The translations under genes were made by a program, and so were the position numbers. The notes beneath the pieces were generated by a model. It searched no databases. It had not been told where the DNA came from and was given only the letters and a program-made list of their open reading frames with translations. A DNA stretch of 64,000 bases from contig NZ_QGDL01000006.1 in the NCBI RefSeq assembly GCF_003149245.1, forward strand, positions 247,551-311,550, written 5' to 3'. This document shows positions 24,697 to 33,727 of the stretch, piece after piece. The stretch is from Faecalicatena orotica. GTDB taxonomy: Bacteria; Bacillota; Clostridia; Lachnospirales; Lachnospiraceae. Position 1 is the stretch's first letter; every line of letters begins with the position of its first letter.

Positions 24697-24900
24697 TTAA
24701 TCACCATCCATTTCAATCAAATCTTCAACAGGTACATTTAAGGCTTTGGCAATCTTCCCAAGGGTTACAGGTCTAACACTCTTACCAGTGACAACATTTA
24801 TGTATGTTCCACGTGGTAATTCAGACTTAGATTGCAAATCATTGGAACTCATACAACGGTTAGCCATTGCAATTTGTAACTTCTGTTTGTTTACTATCAT
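24697..24900 (-). CDS. Cro/CI-type small HTH regulator
   Basis: 67 residues forming one XRE helix-turn-helix (SSNDLQSKSELPRGTYINVV, then TLGKIAKALNVPVEDLIE). It belongs to the leftward early operon opposed to the repressor gene, the place of Cro or of an activator in satellites. Confidence 0.85.
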   Translation of the reverse strand: MIVNKQKLQIAMANRCMSSNDLQSKSELPRGTYINVVTGKSVRPVTLGKIAKALNVPVEDLIEMDGD

Positions 24901-24966
24901 TCATACACCTTCTTTCTTTATCATAATTTGCATAGTTAAAATCATTCTTTAGCCTGCCATCATCAG

Positions 24967-25009
24967 CACCGGGCGGCTATTCCCGGTGGACACCCCTTAA
25001 TGGGGGTGT
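24967..25009 (-). terminator. Double hairpin between early genes
   Basis: CACCGGG / CCCGGTG (24967-24988) and ACACCCC / GGGGTGT (24990-25009) follow the stop of the gene at 25018. No strong T run, so partial termination or RNA processing is likely. Confidence 0.4.
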
Positions 25010-25017
25010 TTCGGCTG

Positions 25018-25299
25018 TTATTTAGTTTTTTCAAAATATGTAAATGATGTAAGTGCAACTTCAGCACATATATCTTCAAATTCAAAATCAATCATGCTTT
25101 CTTTACTGCTGTGTTCGTAAATATCTTGTGCAATTTCTATAATATCGTCTGTTGTGATGTTTTCTTTATCTTCTGCCAAATCTCCAAGTAGATGTGAATA
25201 TTCTTCATTGTTTCCGCAAGTGTACCAATTTCTTTTAATGCACAAATTTCTCAATTCCATAGCACCTATTTTTCTAATCTCTCTGTATCCGTATTTCAT
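25018..25299 (-). CDS. Early hypothetical protein
   Basis: About 93 residues from the ATG at 25299 (GGAGA upstream). Begins MKYGYREIRKIGAMELRNLC; the second half is acidic and helical (TTDDIIEIAQDIYEHSSKES). First gene of the leftward early operon, directly under control of the operator array. Function unknown; could be an antirepressor-like or excision protein. Confidence 0.6.
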   Translation of the reverse strand: MKYGYREIRKIGAMELRNLCIKRNWYTCGNNEEYSHLLGDLAEDKENITTDDIIEIAQDIYEHSSKESMIDFEFEDICAEVALTSFTYFEKTK

Positions 25300-25357
25300 A
25301 ATGATTTCTCCTTTTCGCTTGTTTTTTGTAGACGTTTCATCTATTTCTGTTGACATT

Positions 25358-25464
25358 CATTTTGAATGTGTTATAATCATATCATACTCGTTTTGATTGT
25401 GCAAGTGTTTTTTGATATTCATTTTGATTGTGCTATCTGAAAATACATGATACAATCAAAATTG
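25358..25464. promoter_or_regulatory. Repressor operator array between divergent genes
   Basis: Four copies of a TTTTGATTGTG-like word: CATTTTGAATGTG (25358), CGTTTTGATTGTGC (25389), CATTTTGATTGTGC (25420) and an inverted ACAATCAAAAT (25452). They overlap the leftward promoter and the region before the repressor start, as expected for repressor/Cro operators. Confidence 0.65.
25376..25404 (-). promoter_or_regulatory. Early leftward promoter
   Basis: Minus strand TTGCAC, 17 bases, TATGAT; flanked and overlapped by two repressor operator copies. Confidence 0.6.
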
Positions 25465-25476
25465 AGGTGAAATATT

Positions 25477-25926
25477 ATGAGTATAGGAAAAAATATTCAG
25501 TTCTATAGAATCAAAATCGGATATACCCAAAAAGAATTATCTGAAAAATTGGGAATCGCAACCGGAACGATTCAACAATACGAACTGGACAAAAGAGAAC
25601 CCAAGTTTGAAATGATTCAAAGGATTGCGGAAAAATTAGAAACGTCACCATATAATTTATATGGGATTGATGAAGATATTACGGATTTCAATTTTTCTAA
25701 AGCCTGTGATTGGTTAGATGAAGCTGGTTATACAGTTGAACCACAAGATGAACACGATTCTGAAAGTGGTGTATATCAAATCTGTTCCTTTGATGAAGGT
25801 ACGATTTGCCGCCTTGACGCACAAGATATAATTGCTTTGGTGGAAGATTGTAGAAAACAAGCTGAAGCCGATACAGACGAACAAACAGTAAAATACATTA
25901 AATTAGCAATCAAGAATCAGAAATAA
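25477..25926 (+). CDS. XRE-family master repressor (CI/Stl-like)
   Basis: 149 residues. Residues 5-62 are a clear XRE HTH (YTQKELSEKLGIATGTIQQY). The rest (about 70-149) is acidic and has no LexA/S24 Ser-Lys peptidase motif and no adjacent ImmA-type metalloprotease gene. It should therefore not be induced by RecA self-cleavage; release by a binding partner, as with Stl-type satellite repressors, is likelier. Divergent from the early operon across the operator array. Confidence 0.85.
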   Translation: MSIGKNIQFYRIKIGYTQKELSEKLGIATGTIQQYELDKREPKFEMIQRIAEKLETSPYNLYGIDEDITDFNFSKACDWLDEAGYTVEPQDEHDSESGVYQICSFDEGTICRLDAQDIIALVEDCRKQAEADTDEQTVKYIKLAIKNQK

Positions 25927-25939
25927 CCGCAATAAAAAA

Positions 25940-25971
25940 CCTGTCCCGGCGGCAACCGAAACAGGATTTTT
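25940..25971 (+). terminator. Terminator after the repressor gene
   Basis: CCTGT / ACAGG stem with an inner GG/CC pair, followed by ATTTTT. Confidence 0.7.
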
Positions 25972-26082
25972 ATAGATGTAACCCATAAACCTAATAAAAG
26001 GCTATGCGATACCCTAAGACAATTACAGTATAGCATACCCTTTTATTAAATGCACCATTTTTTGAAAGGATGTGTTATTTTT

Positions 26083-27324
26083 ATGAAAGGTGGAACTAGA
26101 AAACGTGGCAAAACATGGTCATATTATTTTGACCTAGGAAAAGTGGACGGTAAGCGGCAAAAGAAAGAGAAGGGCGGCTTTGCTACCAAAAAGGAAGCGG
26201 AAGCGGCACTTACTGAAGCACTCAACGAATACAACAACGCCGGATTGGTATTTACCCCATCGGAAGTAACTTTATCAGATTACCTTGATTACTGGATGGA
26301 AAATTATTGTTATGTGAATTGCAAATCAAATACCATACGCTCATACAGTCAAATTATTGCAAATCACATTAAGCCGGAATTGGGAAAATACCGTTTGAAA
26401 TCCATAACCGCCGCCGTTGTTCAAAAATGGTTGAACGATTTAAAGGCTGAAGGATATTCCAAAGGTTCTATTGCTTTGTACCGTGATACCTTATCATGTG
26501 CTTTAACTTATGCCGTGAATCCTTTGCAATATATCCAGTTCAACCCATGTATTCAAGTGAAACTTCCCAAATTTGAGACACCAAAGAAAGAAACTCGTTA
26601 TGTTTTATCGGTTTCAGACTTCCAGAAGATTACAGAACACTTTGATGTTAGCACACCGCATTATATACCGCTTATGATTGGCTTTTATACCGGAATGAGG
26701 ATTAATGAAGTATTTGCTTTAACATGGGATGATATAGATTTTAACAACCGGACTATATCGGTAAACAAAACCTTGATTAGAGAACAAGCCCCGGCAAAGA
26801 ATGATTCACCGTGGTTCTTCAATTCTCCAAAAACAATATCATCTAACCGGGTTATAAAATTTGGTGATACCCTCTATAGGGTACTGAAAGAAGCAAAGAA
26901 GCAAAAGAACATTCACCGCATGAAGGGCGGTCAAGATTTCATTGAAAACTATATTGAGGAAACCATAAATAAAAACGGTGATGTGGTTAATCACCTTATT
27001 CCACATAAGCGTTCAGAAGGTTGTTCTTTTCCTTTGGCTGATATGGTGTGCATTAGAGACACCGGGAAATTCTTCCCGGCTGATACAATGACACATGATT
27101 GTACAAGGTACACCAAACAAGAAGGTATCAAATTCAATTTTCATTCCTTGCGGCATACACACGCCACCATGTTAATTGAAAACGGTGCAACGCTGAAAGC
27201 CGTACAGGAAAGATTAGGTCATGCCAATGTAACTATTACAATGAGCATATACACCCACAACACCGAAAGCCAAATTGAAGAAACTGTTGGTATCTTTGAA
27301 AACCTCACACAAAAAACTTCATAA
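26083..27324 (+). CDS. int: Tyrosine recombinase (element integrase)
   Basis: About 413 residues from the ATG at 26083 (AAAGGATG upstream). N-terminal arm-binding domain (TRKRGKTWSYYFDLGK), SAM-like core-binding domain (about 60-165), and catalytic domain with TGMRINEV (Arg), HSLRHTH (His 354, Arg 357), GHANVTITMSIY (His, Tyr 390). It should catalyse integration and excision at the att repeats; the right repeat lies 137 bases after its stop. Confidence 0.95.
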   Translation: MKGGTRKRGKTWSYYFDLGKVDGKRQKKEKGGFATKKEAEAALTEALNEYNNAGLVFTPSEVTLSDYLDYWMENYCYVNCKSNTIRSYSQIIANHIKPELGKYRLKSITAAVVQKWLNDLKAEGYSKGSIALYRDTLSCALTYAVNPLQYIQFNPCIQVKLPKFETPKKETRYVLSVSDFQKITEHFDVSTPHYIPLMIGFYTGMRINEVFALTWDDIDFNNRTISVNKTLIREQAPAKNDSPWFFNSPKTISSNRVIKFGDTLYRVLKEAKKQKNIHRMKGGQDFIENYIEETINKNGDVVNHLIPHKRSEGCSFPLADMVCIRDTGKFFPADTMTHDCTRYTKQEGIKFNFHSLRHTHATMLIENGATLKAVQERLGHANVTITMSIYTHNTESQIEETVGIFENLTQKTS

Positions 27325-27405
27325 TAGCAAGAATAGGGCTGAAAACGTATATTGTTCAACGTGTTCAGCCCTCTTTTATTGTTCAACCGCCTTTTCGTGT
27401 TCAAT

Positions 27406-27425
27406 GGTGGCAAATCGGTGGCAAC
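27406..27425. repeat. Integrase arm-type repeats, right end
   Basis: GGTGGCAAA (27406) and GGTGGCAAC (27417), 11 bases apart, matching the pair and spacing at the left end (12662 and 12673). Confidence 0.5.
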
Positions 27426-27460
27426 CGGATAATTTCAGACAGGAAAACACCGTCAAAGTA

Positions 27461-27473
27461 TTGATTTTACGGC
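27461..27473 (+). repeat. Right attachment core (att)
   Basis: TTGATTTTACGGC, the same as 12589-12601 in direct orientation. Confidence 0.75.
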
Positions 27474-27556
27474 ATTCTTGAATTTTTGCATTGATAAGTT
27501 AAACTTATAAAAATAAATTCAGTATTGTGCTTATTATAAATTGTGAGGATATTCTT

Positions 27557-28363
27557 ATGAGAAAATGTGTTTTCTTTGATGCAGACGGAACAATCTTAGA
27601 TATCGAAAAAGGAGTCCCATCCGACATAAAGCCGGCCATCCGAAAGCTGACCCAAAACGGCCATCTTGCTTTTTTATGCACCGGAAGAAGCCGGGCTTTC
27701 ATCCCGAAAGAGGTGGAAGAATTGGGATTTTCGGGTATGATAACCAATCTCGGAGCCTATATGGAATATGAGGGAAACTGTATTTTCCACAGGGAACTTT
27801 CCGCTTCTGATGCCAGATTTTCCGTGGACACGCTCCGTAAATGCGGGTTCGTTCCTGTTCTGGAGGGTGCAGATTATATGTACTATGATCAGGACGAATA
27901 TACGACTGATGTAGATTGGTATGCTGACCTGATTACAAAGGAACTTGGTTCCAGACTTCTTCCGATCAGTGGGAACGAGGACCGGCTCCATTTCAGTAAA
28001 ATCAGTGCGAAAAAAACTCCCGGCTGTCAGGTGGAGAAAGCCTGCCGGGAGTTGGAACCAATCTTTGATTATATCTGCCATGAAGGCGATTTTGTAGGAA
28101 AAACGATTGAATTCATCACAAAAGGTTGTTCAAAAGGTCTGGCTATCGCCGTCATCTGCGGTGTACTGGGAATTGATAAGGCCGATACTTACGCTTTCGG
28201 AGACAGCAATAATGATCTGTCGATGTTCGAAGTCGTCCACACCAAGGTTGCTATGGGCAATGCCTCCCGGGAACTGGCCGAAGCGGCTGACTATGTCACG
28301 GATACTATGGAACATGGAGGGATTCCGAAGGCTTTAAGGCAGCTCGGACTCATTGGAGTATAG
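27557..28363 (+). CDS. HAD-superfamily (Cof-type) phosphatase
   Basis: About 268 residues from the ATG at 27557 (GAGG upstream). Motif I is FFDADGTIL, motif II the CTGRSR turn, and the C-terminal acidic motif GDSNNDLSMFE, with a Cof-type C2 cap between. These cytoplasmic Mg-dependent enzymes remove phosphate from sugar phosphates or cofactors. It lies directly right of the att site, so it is a chromosomal flank. Substrate unknown. Confidence 0.9.
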   Translation: MRKCVFFDADGTILDIEKGVPSDIKPAIRKLTQNGHLAFLCTGRSRAFIPKEVEELGFSGMITNLGAYMEYEGNCIFHRELSASDARFSVDTLRKCGFVPVLEGADYMYYDQDEYTTDVDWYADLITKELGSRLLPISGNEDRLHFSKISAKKTPGCQVEKACRELEPIFDYICHEGDFVGKTIEFITKGCSKGLAIAVICGVLGIDKADTYAFGDSNNDLSMFEVVHTKVAMGNASRELAEAADYVTDTMEHGGIPKALRQLGLIGV

Positions 28364-28413
28364 GGGGATGGGGACATTTTCGTATTTTCTGCTTTTATTC
28401 AAGATTGTATTAG

Positions 28414-30054
28414 TTAAATCCCCTCGCCCAAATCTATATACTCCAGAAAATCAAAATCCGCATAGTGCTGGTGCCGCACCCTGTCAGCGCATGTTATTCC
28501 CACCATTGTCCCTGTAAATTCGCCGTATTTACAGTATTCATCAGAAAATTTCGTCGTATCAAATTTTCGGCCGATCTTCTGATAATTTTCTCCGTCACAG
28601 CTCCACTCAAACCAGGATTCCCTGCCCTGGATGTAGAGTCTCATGTATACGGGAACATCCTCCACCGGGATTCTCGTATTCAGGAACTCGGTCTTCTCCC
28701 CGTTTTCCAGATGAATGATGGAAAGCGCGCTCTGCCCCAGTGTCTCGCTATAATATTTTCTGAGATTGATGTAGTTCATGTTGTCATAATATAGGATCAG
28801 CCCGGCACTGTGCTGGTGGACTTCCGGGACGAACTCCATTTTTGTCGTGATTCTTGCATGCACGCTTGTGAGTTTTCTCGCGAGAATACTGACCTTATTC
28901 AGAGACGTTCTGGACTCCTGTCCCCGGAGTCTTACATATCCCGGCCTTACTTTTACATCTGCAAATGACTGAGGCATGATCCTCGGTGCATAATACCAGA
29001 TACCGAGTTCCTCTGAATCAAAATCATCGAAATCCGGGATTTGCGGCACCGGATATTCGGGAAGGCTGCTTTCCGGCACTTCCAGCTTCGCCAGATTGCT
29101 GCCGTCCGCCATACAAAGCCAGTCATCCTCTGTCCACATCATCTTCTGGATCGCGGTTTCCCGCCCCAGAGTACAGCGCAGCTCCGGTACAAATGGCCGG
29201 GACGTGAGATGGACAAGATACACCTCGCCATCTGGCGTTTCCACATAACTTCCATGACCTGATTTCTGCAGGACAGATTCCGGATTATAATACTTCGGTT
29301 TCAGATGATCCGGGTCATGCCTTTCATAGGATTCCCCGGGAACCGATGTCACGATCGGATTTTTCGGATCTTTTTCATATGGTCCCCAGACCTGTTTGGC
29401 CCTACCCGTTGTGACACAATGATTGTATCCCGTTCCTCCTTCAGCACACATGATGTAATAATATCTGCCTCGTTTTGTCAGGTGTGGTGCCTCAATGCAC
29501 CCCCTGTCCGTTCCGCCGCTCCAGATTCTCTTCGGATAGCCGAGGATGCTCTTCTGTTTAGGAGAATATTCCACCATACAGATTGCCCCCGGTTTCTCAT
29601 AGCCTTCGCGCGTTTCCCACTCCAGTGACACGACCCATTTCCTGCCGTCATCATCGTGGAACATGGACGCATCGAATCCTGACGAATGCAGATAAACAGG
29701 TTCACTCCACGGCCCCTTGATATCCTTTGCCGTCACCACAAAATTGTCTACATCAAAATACCTTGCATTCATAGAATTCATCACACCATACACAACATAG
29801 AACAGATCTTCCTGCTCACAGTATGTCAGGCACGGCGCCCAGATTCCTTTCGCTGATGGAAGTTTCTTCAGGTCAACCTGCACATCATCTGTCAAAACGT
29901 GTGTGTAGAGCTCCCAGTTCTTCAAATCGCGGGAATGGTAAACCGGGATTCCCGGAAACCATTCAAATGTAGAAACCGCCAGATAATAGTCTTCCCCTTT
30001 CCTGCAAATACACGGGTCCGGGTTAAATCCCGGCAAGATTGGGTTCTGTATCAT
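28414..30054 (-). CDS. GH43 glycosidase (beta-xylosidase/arabinofuranosidase type)
   Basis: 546 residues. Five-bladed propeller domain from residue 1 to about 310 with the catalytic triad: base Asp in NPILPGFNPDP (Asp 13), pKa-tuning Asp in SSGFDASMFHDDDG (about 128), acid Glu in GCIEAPHL (about 188). A C-terminal beta-sandwich (about 340-546) is typical of the xylosidase-like GH43 subfamilies. No signal peptide, so it acts on imported oligosaccharides in the cytoplasm. Its ATG overlaps the stop of the GH5 gene. Confidence 0.93.
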   Translation of the reverse strand: MIQNPILPGFNPDPCICRKGEDYYLAVSTFEWFPGIPVYHSRDLKNWELYTHVLTDDVQVDLKKLPSAKGIWAPCLTYCEQEDLFYVVYGVMNSMNARYFDVDNFVVTAKDIKGPWSEPVYLHSSGFDASMFHDDDGRKWVVSLEWETREGYEKPGAICMVEYSPKQKSILGYPKRIWSGGTDRGCIEAPHLTKRGRYYYIMCAEGGTGYNHCVTTGRAKQVWGPYEKDPKNPIVTSVPGESYERHDPDHLKPKYYNPESVLQKSGHGSYVETPDGEVYLVHLTSRPFVPELRCTLGRETAIQKMMWTEDDWLCMADGSNLAKLEVPESSLPEYPVPQIPDFDDFDSEELGIWYYAPRIMPQSFADVKVRPGYVRLRGQESRTSLNKVSILARKLTSVHARITTKMEFVPEVHQHSAGLILYYDNMNYINLRKYYSETLGQSALSIIHLENGEKTEFLNTRIPVEDVPVYMRLYIQGRESWFEWSCDGENYQKIGRKFDTTKFSDEYCKYGEFTGTMVGITCADRVRHQHYADFDFLEYIDLGEGI

Positions 30055-31232
30055 AATTCGCCCTCCTTTTCATCCTGAAACCAGCCATGTGCAGCGCACT
30101 TTCCAAAATCCCACGCATCCCAGCCGATCCATCCTGTTTCATTGACTGTATCCAGAAGCAGCTTATAATTCCAGTAAAAATAACCGCTGCCTTTTCTCCA
30201 TGCCTGAAGCTGTGCCTCTGCCACTGCCCGGTAAATCTCTTTCTTTTCTTCCTCACTATAGGTCTCTTCTCCTGCCCCTTCGATACCGTTTAAAACAGAC
30301 TGGCCGCCCTTTGTATCACATCCGCATGCCTGTGAGTTAAAGAGACACCATTCTCCGCATATAACCGGAAAATACTGCTGCATCTCATCCACTGCCTTTT
30401 CATAATGTTCTTTGATATATTCCACATAGGCATCTTTATTCTGAGGACATCCATCACTCTCTGCCATCATCAGATACTGGTGTGTATCCAGCACGACATT
30501 TTTGAACTCTTCTTCCCTCATGAAGTCTTTCCATGCATAAATATCAAAGCCGTCATGAAATACAATCACCTTATCCTCCGGCAGATATCGACGCATTCTG
30601 CGGTAGGCCTCTATATAAAATTTTTTCAGGAACTCAAACGATACCGGCGCACTGCCTGCTGCCATTTCTGCATCTACGGCAGGATAACGCTCTTCAACCT
30701 GAAACGTGTCCCATACCGCTGCGGTCAGCGGCTCGTTCACAATCTCGATTCCCCAGAGGCTTTCCCTGTCAGCATACCGCTCAGACAATCTTTCCAGAAG
30801 GTTCAGGGTAAACTCCACACTTTCTTCCTGCTGTGCCCATTTACACACCCCGGAAAGGCCGCCGTTGTCAAAACCATTCTGGCTGCCGGGCACTGTATGC
30901 AGGTCAATCAGCACTTTCAACCCGTACTTATCCGCCCAGCCAAATGCCTTATCCAGTTCCTCAATGCAGCCGATAAACGGTTTGCAGTCACCAAAGATAA
31001 AGTAAGGGACCGGAATACGCACTGCATTCATTCCGTAAGACTTGATAATGGCAAAATCCCGTTCCGTAATATATTCACTGCGGTGTACCCTGATCCGGGC
31101 CTCATAGACTTCTTTTGTGAGCTGCCTGGGAAGGTAATATTCATCTTCTGCCGTCGTCCCTTCGAACAAAGCCGGATTCATCCACTTTTCCAGTACAAGC
31201 CAGTTTCCTAAATTCACACCTTTTATATACAT
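30051..31232 (-). CDS. GH5-family beta-glycosidase (exo-glucanase-like)
   Basis: About 393 residues from the ATG at 31232 (GAGG 9 bases upstream). The start GVNLGNWLVLEKWM is typical of the Exg1-like GH5 branch; acid/base Glu in IEIVNEPLT and nucleophile Glu in VICGEWCLF. No signal peptide, so it is cytoplasmic. Members of this branch cleave beta-1,3 or beta-1,6 glucosides and various plant glycosides (such as rutinosides); the substrate here is open. Coupled to the GH43 gene, 24 bases after the symporter gene. Confidence 0.9.
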   Translation of the reverse strand: MYIKGVNLGNWLVLEKWMNPALFEGTTAEDEYYLPRQLTKEVYEARIRVHRSEYITERDFAIIKSYGMNAVRIPVPYFIFGDCKPFIGCIEELDKAFGWADKYGLKVLIDLHTVPGSQNGFDNGGLSGVCKWAQQEESVEFTLNLLERLSERYADRESLWGIEIVNEPLTAAVWDTFQVEERYPAVDAEMAAGSAPVSFEFLKKFYIEAYRRMRRYLPEDKVIVFHDGFDIYAWKDFMREEEFKNVVLDTHQYLMMAESDGCPQNKDAYVEYIKEHYEKAVDEMQQYFPVICGEWCLFNSQACGCDTKGGQSVLNGIEGAGEETYSEEEKKEIYRAVAEAQLQAWRKGSGYFYWNYKLLLDTVNETGWIGWDAWDFGKCAAHGWFQDEKEGEL

Positions 31233-31256
31233 CACATTCAACCTCGTCTTTCTATG

Positions 31257-32615
31257 TTAAGCTTCCGCCCGTTTCTTCAGATCCTCGATAATCCCGTCAA
31301 ATTCCTGATCCAGTTTATAGCCTTTCAGTAAAATGATGATGACCACATAGATCACAATCGGGATAATTGCAAACGCCAGTTTTACTGAGAAAACCGCCCC
31401 TGCCGACTGTACCGCAGCCGAATCCACATAACCGCCCATCGAGATAATACCTCCCAGAATTGCAGAACCAAGCCCGTTGCCGATCTTATATCCGAAGCTG
31501 CAGGCACTGTTTACAAGGCCCTCTGTACGATTGCCTGTCTTCCACTCGCCGTAATCAATCGTATCGGAAACCATCGCCCACATTGTCGCACCCATGCACG
31601 CCGAAGCAACACCGCGCAGTACGCTGCATGCAATAATCAGTACATAATTATCCGTCAAAAGCATCAGGCCAAAACCTATGATGTTCAATACACATCCCGC
31701 TATCATAACATTTCTTTTGCCCATCTTCTTTACAAAGAAAGCCACGATAAACATTGTCACGATCTGCGCGATATAGACTGCATTCCCGATTGGCGCAACA
31801 AGGTTCTTATCTCCAAGCACCGTCTTTGCAAAATAAACTGTTGCCCCGCCATACAGCGCCATAGACACAAAGATCAGAGCAAGCATGACCGTTACAATAA
31901 TCCAGTATTTATTTTTCAGGAGGGAAACAAACCCTTCCTTGACTGGAACTGTTTTTTCTTCCCCGTCTTTTACCGCCGGCTTTACACGTTCTTTGCATCC
32001 CGCGAAATTAATCAGGAACAGGATAACCGCAATCAGCCCGAACACCCCGAATGTTTTGCTCCAAGCCGCTGCATTGTCCCCGAAAAATTCTACAAATCTT
32101 AATGTAAATGTATTGATGAAAAGTGACCCTGCTGTTGCAAGCAGATTACGGAATATACTTAGCACGCTTCTTTCATATGGGTCCTGCGTCATCAGTGCGT
32201 TTAAAGAAGAATATGGCACATTGATGGCTGTATAGATCACCGTAGAAACCAGGTTATATGTAATGAACACGTACACCAGCTTCGCATTGGAAGCCCAGCT
32301 TGCAGGAACCGAAAACAGAAGGATTCCTGCAAGTGCAAACGGAATACACATCCTTAAAATCCACGGTCTCGCCTTACCAAATCTGGAATGAGTCCGGTCA
32401 ACAATATTTCCCATAATCAGATCACTGACTCCGTCAAAAACACGTGAAACCAACATGATGATACCGACAGCCCCTGCATTCACACCCGCATAATCTGTAT
32501 AATACAGAAGCAGAAACCCTGTCATTGCCGTGTAAATAATGTTACATCCCGCGTCTCCGCATCCAAACGCGAAACGCTCAAAAATGGGTAATCCTTTTCT
32601 CTTTTTCTGTTCCAT
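31257..32615 (-). CDS. GPH-family sugar:cation symporter (MelB-like)
   Basis: 452 residues, about twelve membrane helices. The N-terminus FGCGDAGCNIIYTAMTGF and the conserved DGVSDLIMGNIVDRTHSRFG loop define the glycoside-pentoside-hexuronide family. It should import a pentoside or oligosaccharide for the two cytoplasmic glycosidases encoded after it. AGGAGG precedes the ATG. Confidence 0.93.
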   Translation of the reverse strand: MEQKKRKGLPIFERFAFGCGDAGCNIIYTAMTGFLLLYYTDYAGVNAGAVGIIMLVSRVFDGVSDLIMGNIVDRTHSRFGKARPWILRMCIPFALAGILLFSVPASWASNAKLVYVFITYNLVSTVIYTAINVPYSSLNALMTQDPYERSVLSIFRNLLATAGSLFINTFTLRFVEFFGDNAAAWSKTFGVFGLIAVILFLINFAGCKERVKPAVKDGEEKTVPVKEGFVSLLKNKYWIIVTVMLALIFVSMALYGGATVYFAKTVLGDKNLVAPIGNAVYIAQIVTMFIVAFFVKKMGKRNVMIAGCVLNIIGFGLMLLTDNYVLIIACSVLRGVASACMGATMWAMVSDTIDYGEWKTGNRTEGLVNSACSFGYKIGNGLGSAILGGIISMGGYVDSAAVQSAGAVFSVKLAFAIIPIVIYVVIIILLKGYKLDQEFDGIIEDLKKRAEA

Positions 32616-32719
32616 CAGAACAATCCTCCTTAATTCCTCTCATCTGTTAATCAGGCAGGTAATTAAGCTTCAGGGCCCCGTAAGCTTTCATTTCCTTTTA
32701 TGGTTATATTTTAGCAATT

Positions 32720-32730
32720 CCGGCGGCCGG
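32720..32730. promoter_or_regulatory. Palindrome before the symporter gene
   Basis: CCGGCGGCCGG, a perfect GC palindrome in an otherwise AT-rich promoter region, about 105 bases upstream of the symporter start. Possibly a regulator site. Confidence 0.35.
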
Positions 32731-32759
32731 ATATAAGGATGTAAACAAACGAAAAAATA

Positions 32760-32787
32760 GGTCGATACAAACTTTTTTGTATCGACC
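32760..32787 (-). terminator. Terminator after the AraC-family gene
   Basis: A perfect 12-base stem GGTCGATACAAA / TTTGTATCGACC with a four-base loop and TATTTTTT on the minus strand; it separates the regulator from the symporter operon. Confidence 0.85.
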
Positions 32788-32812
32788 CATATTTTTACTT
32801 TACTACACCATG

Positions 32813-33649
32813 CTACTGTGTTCTTGCCTCCCGCGGAGTACATCCGTATACTTCGCGGAACATCCTGCGGAAAACCTTATCATTATAAAATCCATGCTTT
32901 ATCTGGATATCTTTGACCGGCATGTTTGTGTTCAGAAGATCCACATAAATCTTCTCCAGTCTTACCATATTCAGGTATTCGAGAAAAGTCATCCCCATGT
33001 TTGCCTTAAAAAATCTGGAGAAATAAATCTCATTGAGTCCCACTTTTCCCGCTATCTCCGCAATCGAAATCTGCTCCGTATAATGACTCTCCACATACTC
33101 CATAATCTCCTGGATACGTTCCAGATTCTTTTGGTTTTTCTGCTGTTCCTTTCGGTCTACTTTGTAAGAGAACGAGTGGATCAGAATATAAATCACCTCA
33201 AAGATCAGGCTGTAGCACCGAAAAACGTACCCTTCCGCCTGAAACTGATAATTAATCCATAAATCCTGAAGTGTACTGCGGATATTAGCCAGTTTAGTCT
33301 GCACCCTTGGATCTTTTGACTCCAGATCCACGGCAAACGAAAAATCCCTGATATCCGGCATAAACTTCTCCAGAAACGATGTCGGAATCTGAAGCAGAAT
33401 CGCCGTATTCCCGTTCATGCAGCGTGTCGAGTGAATACTCATCGGGTTGATCACGACAAAATCATTCTCTCTTAACTTCATTGACCTGTTATTCACCTGA
33501 ATCTCCAGATCCCCGTGGATCAGATAAACAATCTCAATCCAGTCGTGGAAATGCTTATTAATTACTGTCTGCCCGGGATCAATGAAGAAATCCAGATGCA
33601 GGTCAAGCATTTCATTTTTATCAATAAACTCGTGACGGTATTCTTCCAT
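32813..33649 (-). CDS. AraC-family transcriptional regulator
   Basis: 278 residues: an N-terminal cupin-like sensor (about 20-120, FHDWIEIVYLIHGDLEIQVN) and two C-terminal HTH motifs (IAEIAGKVGLNEIYFSRFFK; VKDIQIKHGFYNDKVFRRMF). It lies between the symporter and kinase genes and has its own terminator. Probably activates the transport and glycosidase genes in response to the sugar. Confidence 0.92.
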   Translation of the reverse strand: MEEYRHEFIDKNEMLDLHLDFFIDPGQTVINKHFHDWIEIVYLIHGDLEIQVNNRSMKLRENDFVVINPMSIHSTRCMNGNTAILLQIPTSFLEKFMPDIRDFSFAVDLESKDPRVQTKLANIRSTLQDLWINYQFQAEGYVFRCYSLIFEVIYILIHSFSYKVDRKEQQKNQKNLERIQEIMEYVESHYTEQISIAEIAGKVGLNEIYFSRFFKANMGMTFLEYLNMVRLEKIYVDLLNTNMPVKDIQIKHGFYNDKVFRRMFREVYGCTPREARTQ

Positions 33650-33727
33650 AATGCATCCTCTTCATATAAACAAAAGTGTTTACATAAACCATAGCATAAT
33701 GAAGGCGATTTATCAATTAATAGCTGT

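Larger units (their letters stand above)
12589..27473. mobile_element. Integrated phage-satellite-like element (14.9 kb)
   Basis: Bounded by direct repeats of TTGATTTTACGGC (12589-12601 and 27461-27473), with similar flanks (AAGTRTTGATTTTACGGCRTTCTT). A tyrosine integrase points out of the right end. Inside are a divergent repressor/early region, a P4-type primase-helicase, two iteron-rich regions, a partial tail module (tape measure, chaperone-like, gp10-like) and a sigma-type factor. No terminase, portal, major capsid, protease, holin or endolysin gene is seen. Size and gene content fit a phage satellite; a reduced prophage is the alternative. Confidence 0.8.

Noticed and set aside
12589..27473. 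Plain intact prophage
   Set aside because: Terminase, portal, capsid and lysis genes are absent and the size is only 14.9 kb.
30405..31211. 268-codon plus-strand frame opposite the GH5 gene
   Set aside because: Shadow of a gene with intact catalytic motifs on the other strand.
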